From the NCBI GenBank assembly GCA_965263455.1, contig CBDHHN010000001.1, positions 1 through 64,000 of the forward strand: a stretch of 64,000 nucleotides of DNA. Reading direction: 5' to 3'. The stretch comes from CADEDH01 sp965263455. Lineage in GTDB: Bacteria; Actinomycetota; Acidimicrobiia; Acidimicrobiales; SZUA-35. The notes beneath the pieces are model-generated. The model was not told the origin of the DNA and ran no database searches. It saw only the letters and a list, made by a program, of their open reading frames with translations. The position numbers were made by a program, and so were the translations under genes. Shown here in pieces: positions 6,787 to 15,409 of the stretch. Position 1 is the stretch's first letter. Each line of letters starts with the position of its first letter.

Positions 6787-9465
6787 ATGGTCCGGGTCCC
6801 GTCGTCGCTGCTGTCGACCATCACGTCGCGGCTGGCTGTCCTGGTGGCGTTCCCGGTGCTGGGCATGGTGGTGCTGGGCGCGGTGGTGGCCGTCGGGCAG
6901 TGGCAGGACCGTTCGGCGGCCCAACAGCTGCGCCGCGACGCCCACATCGTGCAGTTGCTGGCCAGCCTCGCCGTCAACCTCGACGCCGAGGCCGACGGCA
7001 TCGCCGCCATCCAGCAGGCCGAAGCCCTGGGATTCGATCTCGATCAGGTGTTGGGCGCCGACCTGTCGCTGGAGGACACCAGCGGGCTGAGCGAGCTGTT
7101 CGAGCAGTTGGCGGCCCAGGACCCGGCCTGGTTGGCCGATGCCGACGCCACCGCATCCGTTCTCGAGGACTGGAACAACTTCCGGACCTATCGGAGTCAG
7201 CCCGGGGTCGGCTCCGACGGCGAGTTCCGGGATCTCCGGCGCCGGATGGCGGCCAACGTCGACCGTGCACTGCAGGCCCAGACGGCGCAGCTCAACCTCC
7301 GTTTCGGGCGGGTCGATCCCGACTCCGACCTCATCGCCTACGCCCGCTCCCTCCAGCCCGGACGGGATCTGCTCAGCGCCTCCCAGGCCCAACGTTCGGC
7401 TCTGGCCACCTACCTGCTCCCCTTGGGGGAGGACGGCACCGACGAGGAGCGCTACCGGGACCTGCTGGCGGCCAATGCCGAGTACCGGCGGAGCCTGGCC
7501 GCGCTCGAGGAGGTACTGCCGGAGGACTACCGCCCGGCTCTCGACGCGGTGACGGCCGACCAACGCCAGGCCCGGTACCGGGATCTGGTCGACGGCGCGG
7601 TGGCGGGCGAAATCACGCCGCCCGAGGTCGGCGAGAATCTCCTGGCTCTGCTCCCGCTCGGTCTGCTCATCTTCGTCGACGGCCTCGACAGCATCGGCCT
7701 CCTGTCGGACCTCGACAGCAGCCTGACGGCCGAGTTCGTCTCGGGGACCGAGCGGCTGGAGGTCGAGGCCCGCGATCGGCTGATGCGGGTGGTGGGCCTG
7801 GCGCTGGCCCTCAGCGCCGCCGTCGTCACGGCCAGCATCGTCACCATCCGCTCCATCACCCGACCGGTCCGCCAGCTCCAACACCGGGCCCGCCGCATCA
7901 CCAGCGGCCAACTCGACCCGCTCGAGGGGTGCCGGCGCGAGGGGCCGACCGACATCGCCCTGGTCCACCAGGCCCTCGACGACCTCACCACCAGCCTGCG
8001 GACGGTCCGGGCCCAGGCCGAGGCCCTGTCGGCCGGTCGTCTCGATGACGACGTCCTCAACCACCAGGTCGGCGGGCCGCTGGGGGCGTCGGTCCACGGG
8101 TCGGTGGCCCGTCTGCGTTCGATGACGGCCCGCCTGGAGCGGGAGGCGACCCACGATTCGCTCACCGGACTCCCCAACCGGGCCGCGGTCATGACGATCC
8201 TCGACCGCGCCCTTACCGGACCCGAGGCCCGACGCCGGCCGTTGGCCGCCATCATGTTCGACCTCGACGGGTTCAAGCAGGCCAACGACAACATGGGCCA
8301 CGCCGTGGGTGACGAGGTGCTGTGTCACGTGGCCCGCCGGTTGACGGCCCAGGCCCGGGGCCAGTTCGTGGCCCGTCTGGGGGGCGACGAGTTCATGATC
8401 CTGGTCCTCCAGCCGGACGGTCAGGACGAGGTGTGCGCCATCGCCTCCGACGCCATCGCCTCGGTCAGCCAGCCCCTGCAATTGTCGTGCGGGACGTTCT
8501 CGGTGTCGGCCTGCGCCGGCGTGGTCGCCACCGGCCATGACGGCTGGTTGCCCCCATCCGAGATCCTGCGGCGCGTCGATCTGGCCCTGTACGAGGCCAA
8601 GGCGGAGTCGCCGGGAACCGTGGTCCGCTTCGATCGGGCCCTCCACGATTCCCTGCTGGCGTCCAACCAGTTGGCCGGCGAACTCCGCCTCGCCCTCAGC
8701 CGCAATGAGTTCCATCTCGACGCCCAACCCATCCTCGAGCTGGGGTCCGGGTCGGTGGTGGGGTACGAGGCCCTGCTCCGTTGGCGCTCCCCGCTGCGGG
8801 GTCTGGTCCCGCCCGGCCGCTTCATCGGCGTGGCCGAGCAGTCGGAACTCATCAACCAGATCGACCGGTGGGTCATCAAGCACTCGGCCCACCTGCTGGC
8901 CGGGTGGCAGCGGGAGCCGACCCTGGCCGAGCTGACGCTGTCGATCAACGTGTCGGCCCGCCATCTGTCGCGACCCGAACTGGTGACCGAGATCGAGGAG
9001 GCCATCCACCGCCACGATCTCCGGGCCGATCGCTACATCGTCGAGGTCACCGAGAGTCAGCTGATCCCCAACCTGGATCGGGCCGGCGACAATCTGCGGC
9101 GACTCAAGGCCCTCGGGGTCCGGCTGGCCATCGACGACTTCGGGACCGGGTACGCCTCGGTGGCGCACCTGCGGGCCCTGGAGTTCGACCGGTTGAAGAT
9201 CGATCGCAGTTTCCTTCAGGACCTGAGCGACGACACCGAGCGGTCGTTGGCCTCGCTCCTGGTGTCGGTCGGGAGGGACCTCGACCTGGAGGTGGTGGCC
9301 GAGGGTATTGAGACCGACCAGCAGCTGCGGTGGGCGCGATCGGCGGGGTGCACCCACGGCCAGGGGTATCTGTTCGGCCGGCCCCGACCGGTGGAGGCCA
9401 TCCCCGCCCTGACTCCGGCCCGGATCCATTCCGGCGTCGCCCCGGCCCCGTCGGCCACGCCCTGA
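6787..9465 (+). CDS. Membrane GGDEF-EAL cyclic-di-GMP protein with nitrate-sensor-like ectodomain and HAMP
   Basis: An 892-residue protein. TM1 is near residues 12-34 and TM2 near 336-358, enclosing a long helical extracytoplasmic region (LASLAVNLDAEADGIAAIQ) like NIT nitrate/nitrite-sensing domains. HAMP follows (RSITRPVRQL). GGDEF lies at about residue 532 and is intact (LGGDEFMIL), and EAL at about 660 (GYEALLRW). The phosphodiesterase metal and catalytic positions are also present (SINVSARHL, IVEVTESQL, IDDFGTGYAS, KIDRSF, EVVAEGIET). Both synthase and hydrolase activities are possible. It is convergent with the flavoprotein gene, sharing a palindromic junction. Confidence 0.9.
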   Translation: MVRVPSSLLSTITSRLAVLVAFPVLGMVVLGAVVAVGQWQDRSAAQQLRRDAHIVQLLASLAVNLDAEADGIAAIQQAEALGFDLDQVLGADLSLEDTSGLSELFEQLAAQDPAWLADADATASVLEDWNNFRTYRSQPGVGSDGEFRDLRRRMAANVDRALQAQTAQLNLRFGRVDPDSDLIAYARSLQPGRDLLSASQAQRSALATYLLPLGEDGTDEERYRDLLAANAEYRRSLAALEEVLPEDYRPALDAVTADQRQARYRDLVDGAVAGEITPPEVGENLLALLPLGLLIFVDGLDSIGLLSDLDSSLTAEFVSGTERLEVEARDRLMRVVGLALALSAAVVTASIVTIRSITRPVRQLQHRARRITSGQLDPLEGCRREGPTDIALVHQALDDLTTSLRTVRAQAEALSAGRLDDDVLNHQVGGPLGASVHGSVARLRSMTARLEREATHDSLTGLPNRAAVMTILDRALTGPEARRRPLAAIMFDLDGFKQANDNMGHAVGDEVLCHVARRLTAQARGQFVARLGGDEFMILVLQPDGQDEVCAIASDAIASVSQPLQLSCGTFSVSACAGVVATGHDGWLPPSEILRRVDLALYEAKAESPGTVVRFDRALHDSLLASNQLAGELRLALSRNEFHLDAQPILELGSGSVVGYEALLRWRSPLRGLVPPGRFIGVAEQSELINQIDRWVIKHSAHLLAGWQREPTLAELTLSINVSARHLSRPELVTEIEEAIHRHDLRADRYIVEVTESQLIPNLDRAGDNLRRLKALGVRLAIDDFGTGYASVAHLRALEFDRLKIDRSFLQDLSDDTERSLASLLVSVGRDLDLEVVAEGIETDQQLRWARSAGCTHGQGYLFGRPRPVEAIPALTPARIHSGVAPAPSATP

Positions 9466-9474
9466 TCGATCAGG
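9461..9474. other. 14-bp perfect palindrome carrying both convergent stop codons
   Basis: CCTGATCGATCAGG spans the end of the GGDEF-EAL gene (TGA 9463-9465) and of the opposite flavoprotein gene (TGA on the minus strand, 9472-9470). The genes are only 4 bp apart. The palindrome is too short and lacks a T-tract to be a strong terminator, but it is the only structure in the junction. Confidence 0.55.
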
Positions 9475-11065
9475 GGTCTATCAGCACCCCCGGGTTGAGG
9501 ATCCCGTTGGGGTCCAACGTCTTCTTCACCGCCCGCAGGGACTGGGCGAACAGCTCGGGCCGCTGGAGATCGTAGGCCTCGGGCCGGTGCATGCGACCCA
9601 CGGCGTGGTGGTGGGTCGAGGTGCCCCCGGCGGCGACCACGATCTCGTTGGCCGCATCCTTGACCTCCTGCCACATCGAGATCTCGGACCCCTGGCGGCC
9701 CATGCCCGACCACGTGTAGTAGGGGGCCGGGCCGTCGGGATAGACGTGGGTGAAGCGACAGCTCAGCTCGCCCTGCCGGCACACGGAGCCCAGCACCTCC
9801 CCCAGTTTGGTCCGCACCGCGTGGTCGAAGTCGGGCCACTGGTCCCAGGTGATGGCGGTCTCGAAGGTGTCGGCCAGCAATCCCATGCTGGTGGCCACGC
9901 CGGGGTCGACGCCGATGAAGCTGCGCCGCCACTGTCCCACCGCGCCCTCGTGGCCGGTGGGTGCGCCCGTGCCGTCGTCGATGAGGACGTGCTCGTCGTC
10001 GATGTGGCCCCCGGCGTCGCGGGCGATCTCGACCGCGGCCTGGATGTTGTGCCCCTGGGACAACTCGGCCGACTCGAAGGCCACGATGACCAGGGCCTGG
10101 GTGCCGTCGAGCCCGGCGGCCCGACCGGCCTCGGCCGGATCGAGGATGCGAAGGTTGGCCGGCCACAGCTTGGCCTGGGCGATGCGGCGCACGGCCTCGG
10201 TCCCGGCCGGCCACGAGTCGAAGGTGATCCCGGCGGTGGCCCGGAACGTGGGCCGGGCCTGGATCCGCATCCAGGCCTCGGTGATGATGCCCAGGATCCC
10301 CTCGGAGCCGATCACCATGCGGTCGGGGCTGGGCCCGGCCCCGCTTCCGGGCAGGCGGCGGGACTCCCACCAACCGGCCGGGGTCAGCATGCGGACCGAT
10401 TCGACGAAGTCGTCGATGTGGGTGTGGTTGGTGGCGTAGTGGCCGCCGGAGCGGGTGGCGATCCAGCCGCCCAGCGTCGAGAACCGGAACGACTGGGGGA
10501 AGTGGCGGAGGGTGTGGCCCGACGGCTTGAGGGCCGCCTCCAGGGCCGGGCCGTAGACGCCGGCCTGGATGCGGGCCGCCCGTGACGTCTCGTCGATCTC
10601 CAACACCTGATCGAAGCGGTCCATGACGATGGTGACGCAGGAGTCGGTCTCGGGCGGGTCCACGCCCCACACCACCGAGGAGCCGGCCCCGTAGGGCACG
10701 GCCGGATGCTCGTTCTCGTGGCACCACGACAGCACGGCCTCCAACTCGGACTCGGTCCGGGGGTGGGCCACGATGTCCGGCGGGTTGGGGAAGTCGAGGT
10801 TGAAGGCCCGGGTCCGGTCGGTGAAGTGGGCACCGCCGGCGTGGCGGGCCCGCTCCCAGACGTCGGTCGAGCAGAAGTCGGCCAGGGCGTCGGGCGGGGC
10901 GATCCGGGGCGGCCGCAGTTCGGCGTCGTTCAGGTCCGGTATCGGCTTCGGTTCGACGGCCACGCCGTAGCGGGCCGACAACTCCGTGGCCAGTTCGGCC
11001 CGTTGGGCGTCGGTCGGCTCCTCCGACTCCAGCCCCCAGGCCCAGAAGCTCATCCGGTCGGCCAT
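9470..11065 (-). CDS. FAD-binding oxidoreductase, alkylglycerone-phosphate synthase (AGPS)-like
   Basis: A 531-residue protein from ATG 11065 (MADRMSFWAWGLE), preceded by a G-rich Shine-Dalgarno. The N-terminal FAD_binding_4 (PCMH) domain has PPDIVAHPRTESELEAVLSWCHENE and PYGAGSSVVWGVDPP. The C-terminal domain has THHHAVGRMHRPEAY and the ending AVKKTLDPNGILNPGVLI. The triple-His motif and the opening resemble AGPS, which swaps an acyl for an alkyl chain in ether-lipid synthesis; many bacterial homologues instead oxidise other substrates. No acyltransferase partner is adjacent, so the ether-lipid role is only inferred. Confidence 0.85.
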   Translation of the reverse strand: MADRMSFWAWGLESEEPTDAQRAELATELSARYGVAVEPKPIPDLNDAELRPPRIAPPDALADFCSTDVWERARHAGGAHFTDRTRAFNLDFPNPPDIVAHPRTESELEAVLSWCHENEHPAVPYGAGSSVVWGVDPPETDSCVTIVMDRFDQVLEIDETSRAARIQAGVYGPALEAALKPSGHTLRHFPQSFRFSTLGGWIATRSGGHYATNHTHIDDFVESVRMLTPAGWWESRRLPGSGAGPSPDRMVIGSEGILGIITEAWMRIQARPTFRATAGITFDSWPAGTEAVRRIAQAKLWPANLRILDPAEAGRAAGLDGTQALVIVAFESAELSQGHNIQAAVEIARDAGGHIDDEHVLIDDGTGAPTGHEGAVGQWRRSFIGVDPGVATSMGLLADTFETAITWDQWPDFDHAVRTKLGEVLGSVCRQGELSCRFTHVYPDGPAPYYTWSGMGRQGSEISMWQEVKDAANEIVVAAGGTSTHHHAVGRMHRPEAYDLQRPELFAQSLRAVKKTLDPNGILNPGVLIDP

Positions 11066-11180
11066 GGCAGTCCCCCTGCTCGAAGTACGTGGCGTCATCG
11101 GGGCCACGGCGGAGCCCCGACGGTCTGGCCGACGCTACTCGATCGTCCTCGGACGGGTCGAAGGTGGTGGTGTCGGCGGC

Positions 11181-11661
11181 TCAGCCCCGTGGGTTGAGGT
11201 ACTCGGGGTGCAGGCAGAGCCGCTGGGCGACGGTGGAGAGGGCATCGGCCAGAGCCTCGGTCTGGGTCGGGTCGAGATGATCGAACAGGAGTCGATGCAC
11301 GTCGGCCACGTGATCGGGGGCCACCGCCTCGAGCCGGGCCAGGCCGGCCTCGGTCAGCGCCGCCTGCTTGGCCCGCCCGTCGTCCGGGTCGGGGTCGATG
11401 GCCACATCACCCGCTTCCACCAGTGCCCGCAGCCGGTGGGTCAGGCGGCTCTGGGACAGGTTGGCGGTGTCGGCCAGATCGCTCAGGCCGCATGGTCCGG
11501 CCCGGCGCCTCGGACAGGGTGACCAGGATGTGGTAGTGGACGGCCAGGAGTTTGTGGGCGCGGAGGGTGCGGTCGAGTTCGGGTAGGGCCCGGTTGACGA
11601 TGGTCAGCAGGCTGCGCCACGCCGTCTCCTGGGTCGGATCGAGCCATCGTGTCGAGGTCAT
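11181..11661 (-). pseudogene. MarR-family regulator with an internal frameshift
   Basis: The first part (ATG 11661, MTSTRWLDPTQETAWRSLL, then LLAVHYHILVTLSEAPGRTM) and the second part (LSDLADTANLSQSRLTHRL, then EAGDVAIDPDPDDGRAKQA and LTEAGLARLEAV) together form a complete MarR protein. They lie in different frames, joined at about 11486-11490. Removing one C restores the expected GRTMRLSDLAD reading. Either the gene is recently inactivated or the base is a sequence error. It is divergent from the pirin gene, with palindromic operators between them, so it probably represses itself and the pirin. Confidence 0.85.
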
Positions 11662-11677
11662 GACCCCAGGTTAACCA

Positions 11678-11736
11678 TTGACCTGTCAAGCAATTGGGAA
11701 TAACTTGACGCGTGAAGTACTTGTTTGATGGGTCAA
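11678..11736. promoter_or_regulatory. MarR-type operators in the divergent MarR/pirin region
   Basis: Two palindromes lie in this short AT-richer gap. TTGAC-CT-GTCAA (11678-11689) has perfect arms. A near-perfect 16-bp palindrome ACTT-G-ACGCGT-G-AAGT (11703-11718) mismatches only at one symmetric pair. CTTGAC (11704-11709) also pairs with GTCAAG at about 11731-11736. MarR dimers bind such sites. I see no convincing -10/-35 pair on either strand. Confidence 0.5.
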
Positions 11737-11778
11737 GTTTGCCCGGCGTCGTCGGGCCCACCGCCAAGGAGCGCTGCC

Positions 11779-12726
11779 GTGTCCTCATCCTCGTCCCCCT
11801 CCCCCTCCCCCTCCCCGTTCCCCTCGCCTCCGTCTCCGGCCGGCCCCTCCCGCGCCGTGCAGACGGTCGTCGCCGCCCGGTCGACCCTGGAGGGCGGCGG
11901 ATTCGAGGTCTTCCGGCCCCTGCCCGGCCCTGAACTCGACCTGCTCGACCCCTTCCTCCTCCTCGACGAGATGGCTCCCGCCTACCACCCCCCGGGACGC
12001 GCCGTCGGGGCGCCGGCCCACCCCCACCGAGGCTTCGAGACGGTCACCTACGTCCTCCAGGGCGAGGTCGAGCATCGGGACTCGGCCGGAAATCACGGCC
12101 TGATCGGCCCCGGCGACGTCCAGTGGATGACGGCCGGTGACGGCATCGTCCACTCCGAGATGCCCAGCGCCCGGGTCCAGACCGAGGGTGGAGTCGGCCA
12201 CGGCCTCCAGCTGTGGGTCAACCTCCCGGCCTCGCTGCGGCGCACGTCACCCCGCTACCAGGGCCTGCCGGCCGATCGCCTGGGACGGGCCCGGGGCGAC
12301 GGTTGGAGCCTGCGGGTGATCGCCGGCTCGCTCCTGGGGGCGGAGGGGCCGGCCGAGACCCACACCCCCCTCGCCCTGGCCCGGCTGACGCTGGAGCCCG
12401 GGGCCGCCCTCCGCATTCCGGTCCCGGCCGGGCACACCGCTGCCTTCTACGCCGTGGCCGGGGAAGCGGCGGTGGGTCCGGAGGCGCGGCCCCTGGAGGC
12501 GCACCACCTCGCCGTGTTCGAGCCGACCGCGGGGGATCTGGTCCTGGCCGTCGCCGACGGGGCCTCCGAAGCCCTCGACGGCCTGATCCTGACCGGTGAA
12601 CCGATCGGGGAACCGGTGGCCCGGTACGGTCCCTTCGTCATGAACACCGAGGAGGAGATCGCCGAGGCCATCGCCGACCTGAACGCCGGGCGACTGGGGA
12701 CGATCCCGGCCACCGGGGAGCTCTAG
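11779..12726 (+). CDS. Pirin family protein (bicupin)
   Basis: A 315-residue protein. GTG 11779 is preferred because AAGGAG lies 7 nt upstream. A serine/proline-rich leader is followed by pirin motifs: LDLLDPFLLLDEMAP, then the metal-binding HPHRGFETVTYVLQGEVEHRDS and DVQWMTAGDGIVHSEMP. The C-terminal cupin ends in EPVARYGPFVMNTEEEIAEAI, the pirin-C signature. Pirins bind iron through the N-terminal cupin; some are quercetinases or redox sensors. The adjacent divergent MarR gene is broken, so this pirin may be derepressed. Confidence 0.92.
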   Translation: MSSSSSPSPSPSPFPSPPSPAGPSRAVQTVVAARSTLEGGGFEVFRPLPGPELDLLDPFLLLDEMAPAYHPPGRAVGAPAHPHRGFETVTYVLQGEVEHRDSAGNHGLIGPGDVQWMTAGDGIVHSEMPSARVQTEGGVGHGLQLWVNLPASLRRTSPRYQGLPADRLGRARGDGWSLRVIAGSLLGAEGPAETHTPLALARLTLEPGAALRIPVPAGHTAAFYAVAGEAAVGPEARPLEAHHLAVFEPTAGDLVLAVADGASEALDGLILTGEPIGEPVARYGPFVMNTEEEIAEAIADLNAGRLGTIPATGEL

Positions 12727-12744
12727 CGGGCCGGTCCCGTTCGA

Positions 12745-13407
12745 TCAGCCACGGGCGAACAGGGCGCGGGCCATGGCGAGGGTCTCGTGGTCGACGATGT
12801 GCAGGTTGGCCGGTTCACCGGGGACGGCCACGACCCGGCCCCCGCACGCCTCGACCAGGCCCGATTCCTCGTAGGCGCCGACGGTGGCGGCGTCGCCCTC
12901 GCGCCAGGCGTCGAGGGCCTGTTGCAGGGGTCGCCGCCGGAACGCCATCGGGCACTGGGCCAGGCCGAACCCCTCCCGGCCGACGGTCAACAGCCGCGGT
13001 CCCCGCCCGTCCTTGATCACGTCGGCCGGCTGCCACAGCGGCAACGCCCCGTCGGCCCCGGACGTGGACACGGCGGCCACCAACGCCTCCACCAGCCCGG
13101 GCGAAGCCAACGGGTGGGATGCGCTGTGCACCACGAGCAGGTCGACCTCGGGTGGGACGAGGTCGATGCCGGCGGCCAGAGTGGCCAGGCGGGTGGCGCC
13201 GCCCTCGGCCACGGCGTCGACGGGCGGGCCGCCCCACTCGTGTCCGGCCGGCACCAACACCCCGATCCAATCGACCGCCGGTCGGCAGGCCTCGATCGCG
13301 GCGTCGACGAGGCGGAACCCGGTCCGCAGTTCCTGGAACTGCTTGGGGCCGCCGAACCGTACCCCGGCGCCGGCGGCGGTGACGAGAGCACCGACGAAGG
13401 TCATCAC
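12745..13407 (-). CDS. ispD: 2-C-methyl-D-erythritol 4-phosphate cytidylyltransferase-like protein (divergent)
   Basis: A 220-residue protein starting at GTG 13407 or ATG 13404. The nucleotidyltransferase opening GALVTAAGAGVRFGGPKQFQEL is a good IspD signature (GxGxR...PKQ), and EGGATRLATLAAGID matches the substrate loop. The usual VHDAARP segment is VVHSASHPLAS here, and the C-terminal part is looser than typical (NLHIVDHETLAMARAL). The likely role is step 3 of the MEP isoprenoid pathway. No ispF is adjacent, and divergence leaves room for another nucleotidyltransferase activity. Confidence 0.65.
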   Translation of the reverse strand: MMTFVGALVTAAGAGVRFGGPKQFQELRTGFRLVDAAIEACRPAVDWIGVLVPAGHEWGGPPVDAVAEGGATRLATLAAGIDLVPPEVDLLVVHSASHPLASPGLVEALVAAVSTSGADGALPLWQPADVIKDGRGPRLLTVGREGFGLAQCPMAFRRRPLQQALDAWREGDAATVGAYEESGLVEACGGRVVAVPGEPANLHIVDHETLAMARALFARG

Positions 13408-13437
13408 CCTCCGGTCTAGTCGCCGCCGTCCGGGCTG

Positions 13438-14661
13438 TCAGTCACCCCCACGGTCGTCGGTCGGGCCGGCCCGGCCCGGGGCCGGATCGGGCAGAAGGGG
13501 CATCTCCCGCTGGTCCCGACCCAGCAGGCGTGTACGGCCCACGGCCTCCGGCCCGAACCGGCGCCGGATCTCGTCGACGGCCTGGTCCAGGCGGCCGGTC
13601 TCCACCTTGGTGAACGGCAGCGCCAGCTGGACCGCACCGTCGGGGGCCAGTCCGGTGACGGCGACCCCGAGCTTGGTCAGGCCGCGGTCGACCACGGTGG
13701 GCCAGACCTCGTCCAGCAGGCGCCGACCGGCGTCGGCCAGGATGGAGGTCTCGGCCGTGGCCTCGACCAGGGTCCGGGATCGGGTGGCCGAGGCGTAGTC
13801 GGCGAACCGGAGCCGCAGGACGACGGTGCAGCCGACCCGCCCACCGGCCCGGAGTCGGCGGGCCACCCGGTCGGTCGTCTCCAGCAGCACGGCCTCGGCC
13901 GAGGCCCGATCGCCGAGGTGGGCCGGGAACGAGCGCTGCGAGCCGATCGACCGCCGCCGCCGCCCGACCTCGACCGGTCGCGGATCACGGTTGTGGGCGA
14001 GAGCGTGGAGATGGTGGCCGGCGGCCCGGCCGATCAGGCCGGCCAGGGTGTCGGCCTCCAGGGTGGCGACCTGGGCCACGGTCTCGATGCCGAACTCCCG
14101 GAGCCGCCCCGCCGTCGTCGGACCCACTCCCCAGAGCCGCTCGACCGGCAGCGGATGGAGGAAGGCGGTCTCGCCGCCGGCCGGTACGAGCAGCAGACCA
14201 TCGGGTTTCGACACGGCGGACGCCACCTTGGCCAGGAACTTGGTCGACCCACCGCCGACGCTGACCGACAGGCCCACCTCGCGCCGCACCCGTTGGCGGA
14301 GCCGGGTGGCCACCGTCCGCTCGTCGCCCACCACCCGCCCCAGTCCCGTCACGTCGAGGAAGGCCTCGTCGATCGACAGGGGCTCGACCAGGGGCGTCGT
14401 CTGGTGGAAGACCTCGAACACGGCCCGGGACGCCTCGCTGTAGGCCTCCATGCGAGGTGGGACGAACCGGAGCCCGGGGCACAGGCGCCGGGCCTGGCGG
14501 CCGGTCATGGCGGTCCGGACGCCGTGGCGGCGGGCCTCGTAGCTGGCGGCGAGAACGATCCCCTCCCCCACGGCGATGGCCCGACCTCGAAGGCGGGGCG
14601 CGTCGCGCTGTTCGACCGAGGCGTAGAAGGCGTCGAGGTCGGCATGGAGGATCCGGACCAT
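13438..14661 (-). CDS. dinB: DNA polymerase IV (Y-family, translesion)
   Basis: A 407-residue Y-family polymerase from ATG 14661 (MVRILHADLDAFYASVEQRD). Catalytic carboxylates are visible in HADLDAFYASVE and PLSIDEAFLDVTG. The helix-hairpin-helix thumb is PVERLWGVGPTTAGRLREFGI, and a beta-clamp-type motif QLALPF sits near the C-terminus. It copies past damaged bases with low fidelity. A near-consensus actinobacterial LexA box overlaps the start (see next feature), so it is expected to be SOS-inducible. Confidence 0.95.
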   Translation of the reverse strand: MVRILHADLDAFYASVEQRDAPRLRGRAIAVGEGIVLAASYEARRHGVRTAMTGRQARRLCPGLRFVPPRMEAYSEASRAVFEVFHQTTPLVEPLSIDEAFLDVTGLGRVVGDERTVATRLRQRVRREVGLSVSVGGGSTKFLAKVASAVSKPDGLLLVPAGGETAFLHPLPVERLWGVGPTTAGRLREFGIETVAQVATLEADTLAGLIGRAAGHHLHALAHNRDPRPVEVGRRRRSIGSQRSFPAHLGDRASAEAVLLETTDRVARRLRAGGRVGCTVVLRLRFADYASATRSRTLVEATAETSILADAGRRLLDEVWPTVVDRGLTKLGVAVTGLAPDGAVQLALPFTKVETGRLDQAVDEIRRRFGPEAVGRTRLLGRDQREMPLLPDPAPGRAGPTDDRGGD

Positions 14662-14675
14662 CGAACACATGTTCG
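14662..14675 (-). promoter_or_regulatory. LexA (SOS) box overlapping the DNA polymerase IV start
   Basis: CGAAC-N4-GTTCG is present as a perfect palindrome, matching the actinobacterial SOS consensus. It ends exactly at the ATG of the polymerase. On the minus strand a -35-like TTGCCC with a 17-bp spacer to GAACAT would place the transcription start at the ATG, giving a leaderless mRNA whose -10 lies inside the box. The promoter assignment is inference; the palindrome is directly seen. Confidence 0.75.
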
Positions 14676-14713
14676 TCCACGGCGGGCCCGGGGGCAAGGG
14701 CTTGGGTGCGGCG

Positions 14714-15409
14714 TCAGTCGTCCATGAGACCGGCGTCGTAGGCCAGGACGACGGCCTGGACCCGGTCCCGGGCCCCGAGCTTGGTCAGCACCCGCTTGAC
14801 GTGGGTCTTGACCGTGTTGTCGGCGATGAAGAGGCCCTCGGCGATCTCGGTGTTGGACCAACCGCGGGCCATGGCCACCAGCACCTCCCGTTCCCGATCG
14901 GTCAGCGCCGCCAGCCGGGGGTCGGACGTCGGTCGTCGGCGCGAACCGGTGACGTGGTCGATGAGGCGCCGGGTGACCGACGGCGAGAGCAGGGCCTCGC
15001 CCCGGTGCACGGTCCTGACCGCCTCCAGCAACTGCTCGGGCGGCGTCCGCTTGAGCAGGAACCCGCTGGCCCCGGCCTCGAGGGCGGCGAACACGTACTC
15101 GTCGAGCTCGAAGGTGGTCAGGATGAGGACCCGAGGCCCCTCCCCCGGACCCTCGTCGCCATCGCCGTCCGGGTCGTGGCCGGGGCCCCGGGGCCCGTCC
15201 AACAGGGCCCGGGTGGCCTCGATCCCGTCGACCTCGGGCATACGGACGTCCATCAGGATCACATCGGGCCGATGGGCCTCGACGGCGGCGGGCACCTCGG
15301 CGCCGTCGGCCGCCTCCCCCACCGTCGCCAGGTCGTCGGCCTGGTCGACGATCATGCGGAGGCCGGCCCGCATCAGGTCGTCGTCATCGACGATGAGGAC
15401 CCGGATCAC
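14714..15409 (-). CDS. NarL/LuxR-family response regulator
   Basis: A 231-residue two-component regulator. The receiver domain begins MIRVLIVDDDDLMRAGL with the acidic triad, the phospho-acceptor Asp in PDVILMDVRMPEVDG, and the Lys in GFLLKRTPPEQL. The C-terminal LuxR HTH reads ALTDREREVLVAMARGWSNTEIAEGLFIADNTVKTHVKRVL. An unusual glycine/aspartate-rich insert (DGPRGPGHDPDGDGDEGPGEG) interrupts the receiver between beta-4 and the switch region. Its start overlaps the kinase stop by 4 bp, so the pair is co-translated. Confidence 0.93.
   Translation of the reverse strand: MIRVLIVDDDDLMRAGLRMIVDQADDLATVGEAADGAEVPAAVEAHRPDVILMDVRMPEVDGIEATRALLDGPRGPGHDPDGDGDEGPGEGPRVLILTTFELDEYVFAALEAGASGFLLKRTPPEQLLEAVRTVHRGEALLSPSVTRRLIDHVTGSRRRPTSDPRLAALTDREREVLVAMARGWSNTEIAEGLFIADNTVKTHVKRVLTKLGARDRVQAVVLAYDAGLMDD

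Noticed and set aside
6763..9429. An 888-codon minus frame opposite the GGDEF-EAL gene
   Set aside because: Antisense shadow; repetitive Gly/Gln/Pro composition and no motif, whereas the plus frame has complete domains.
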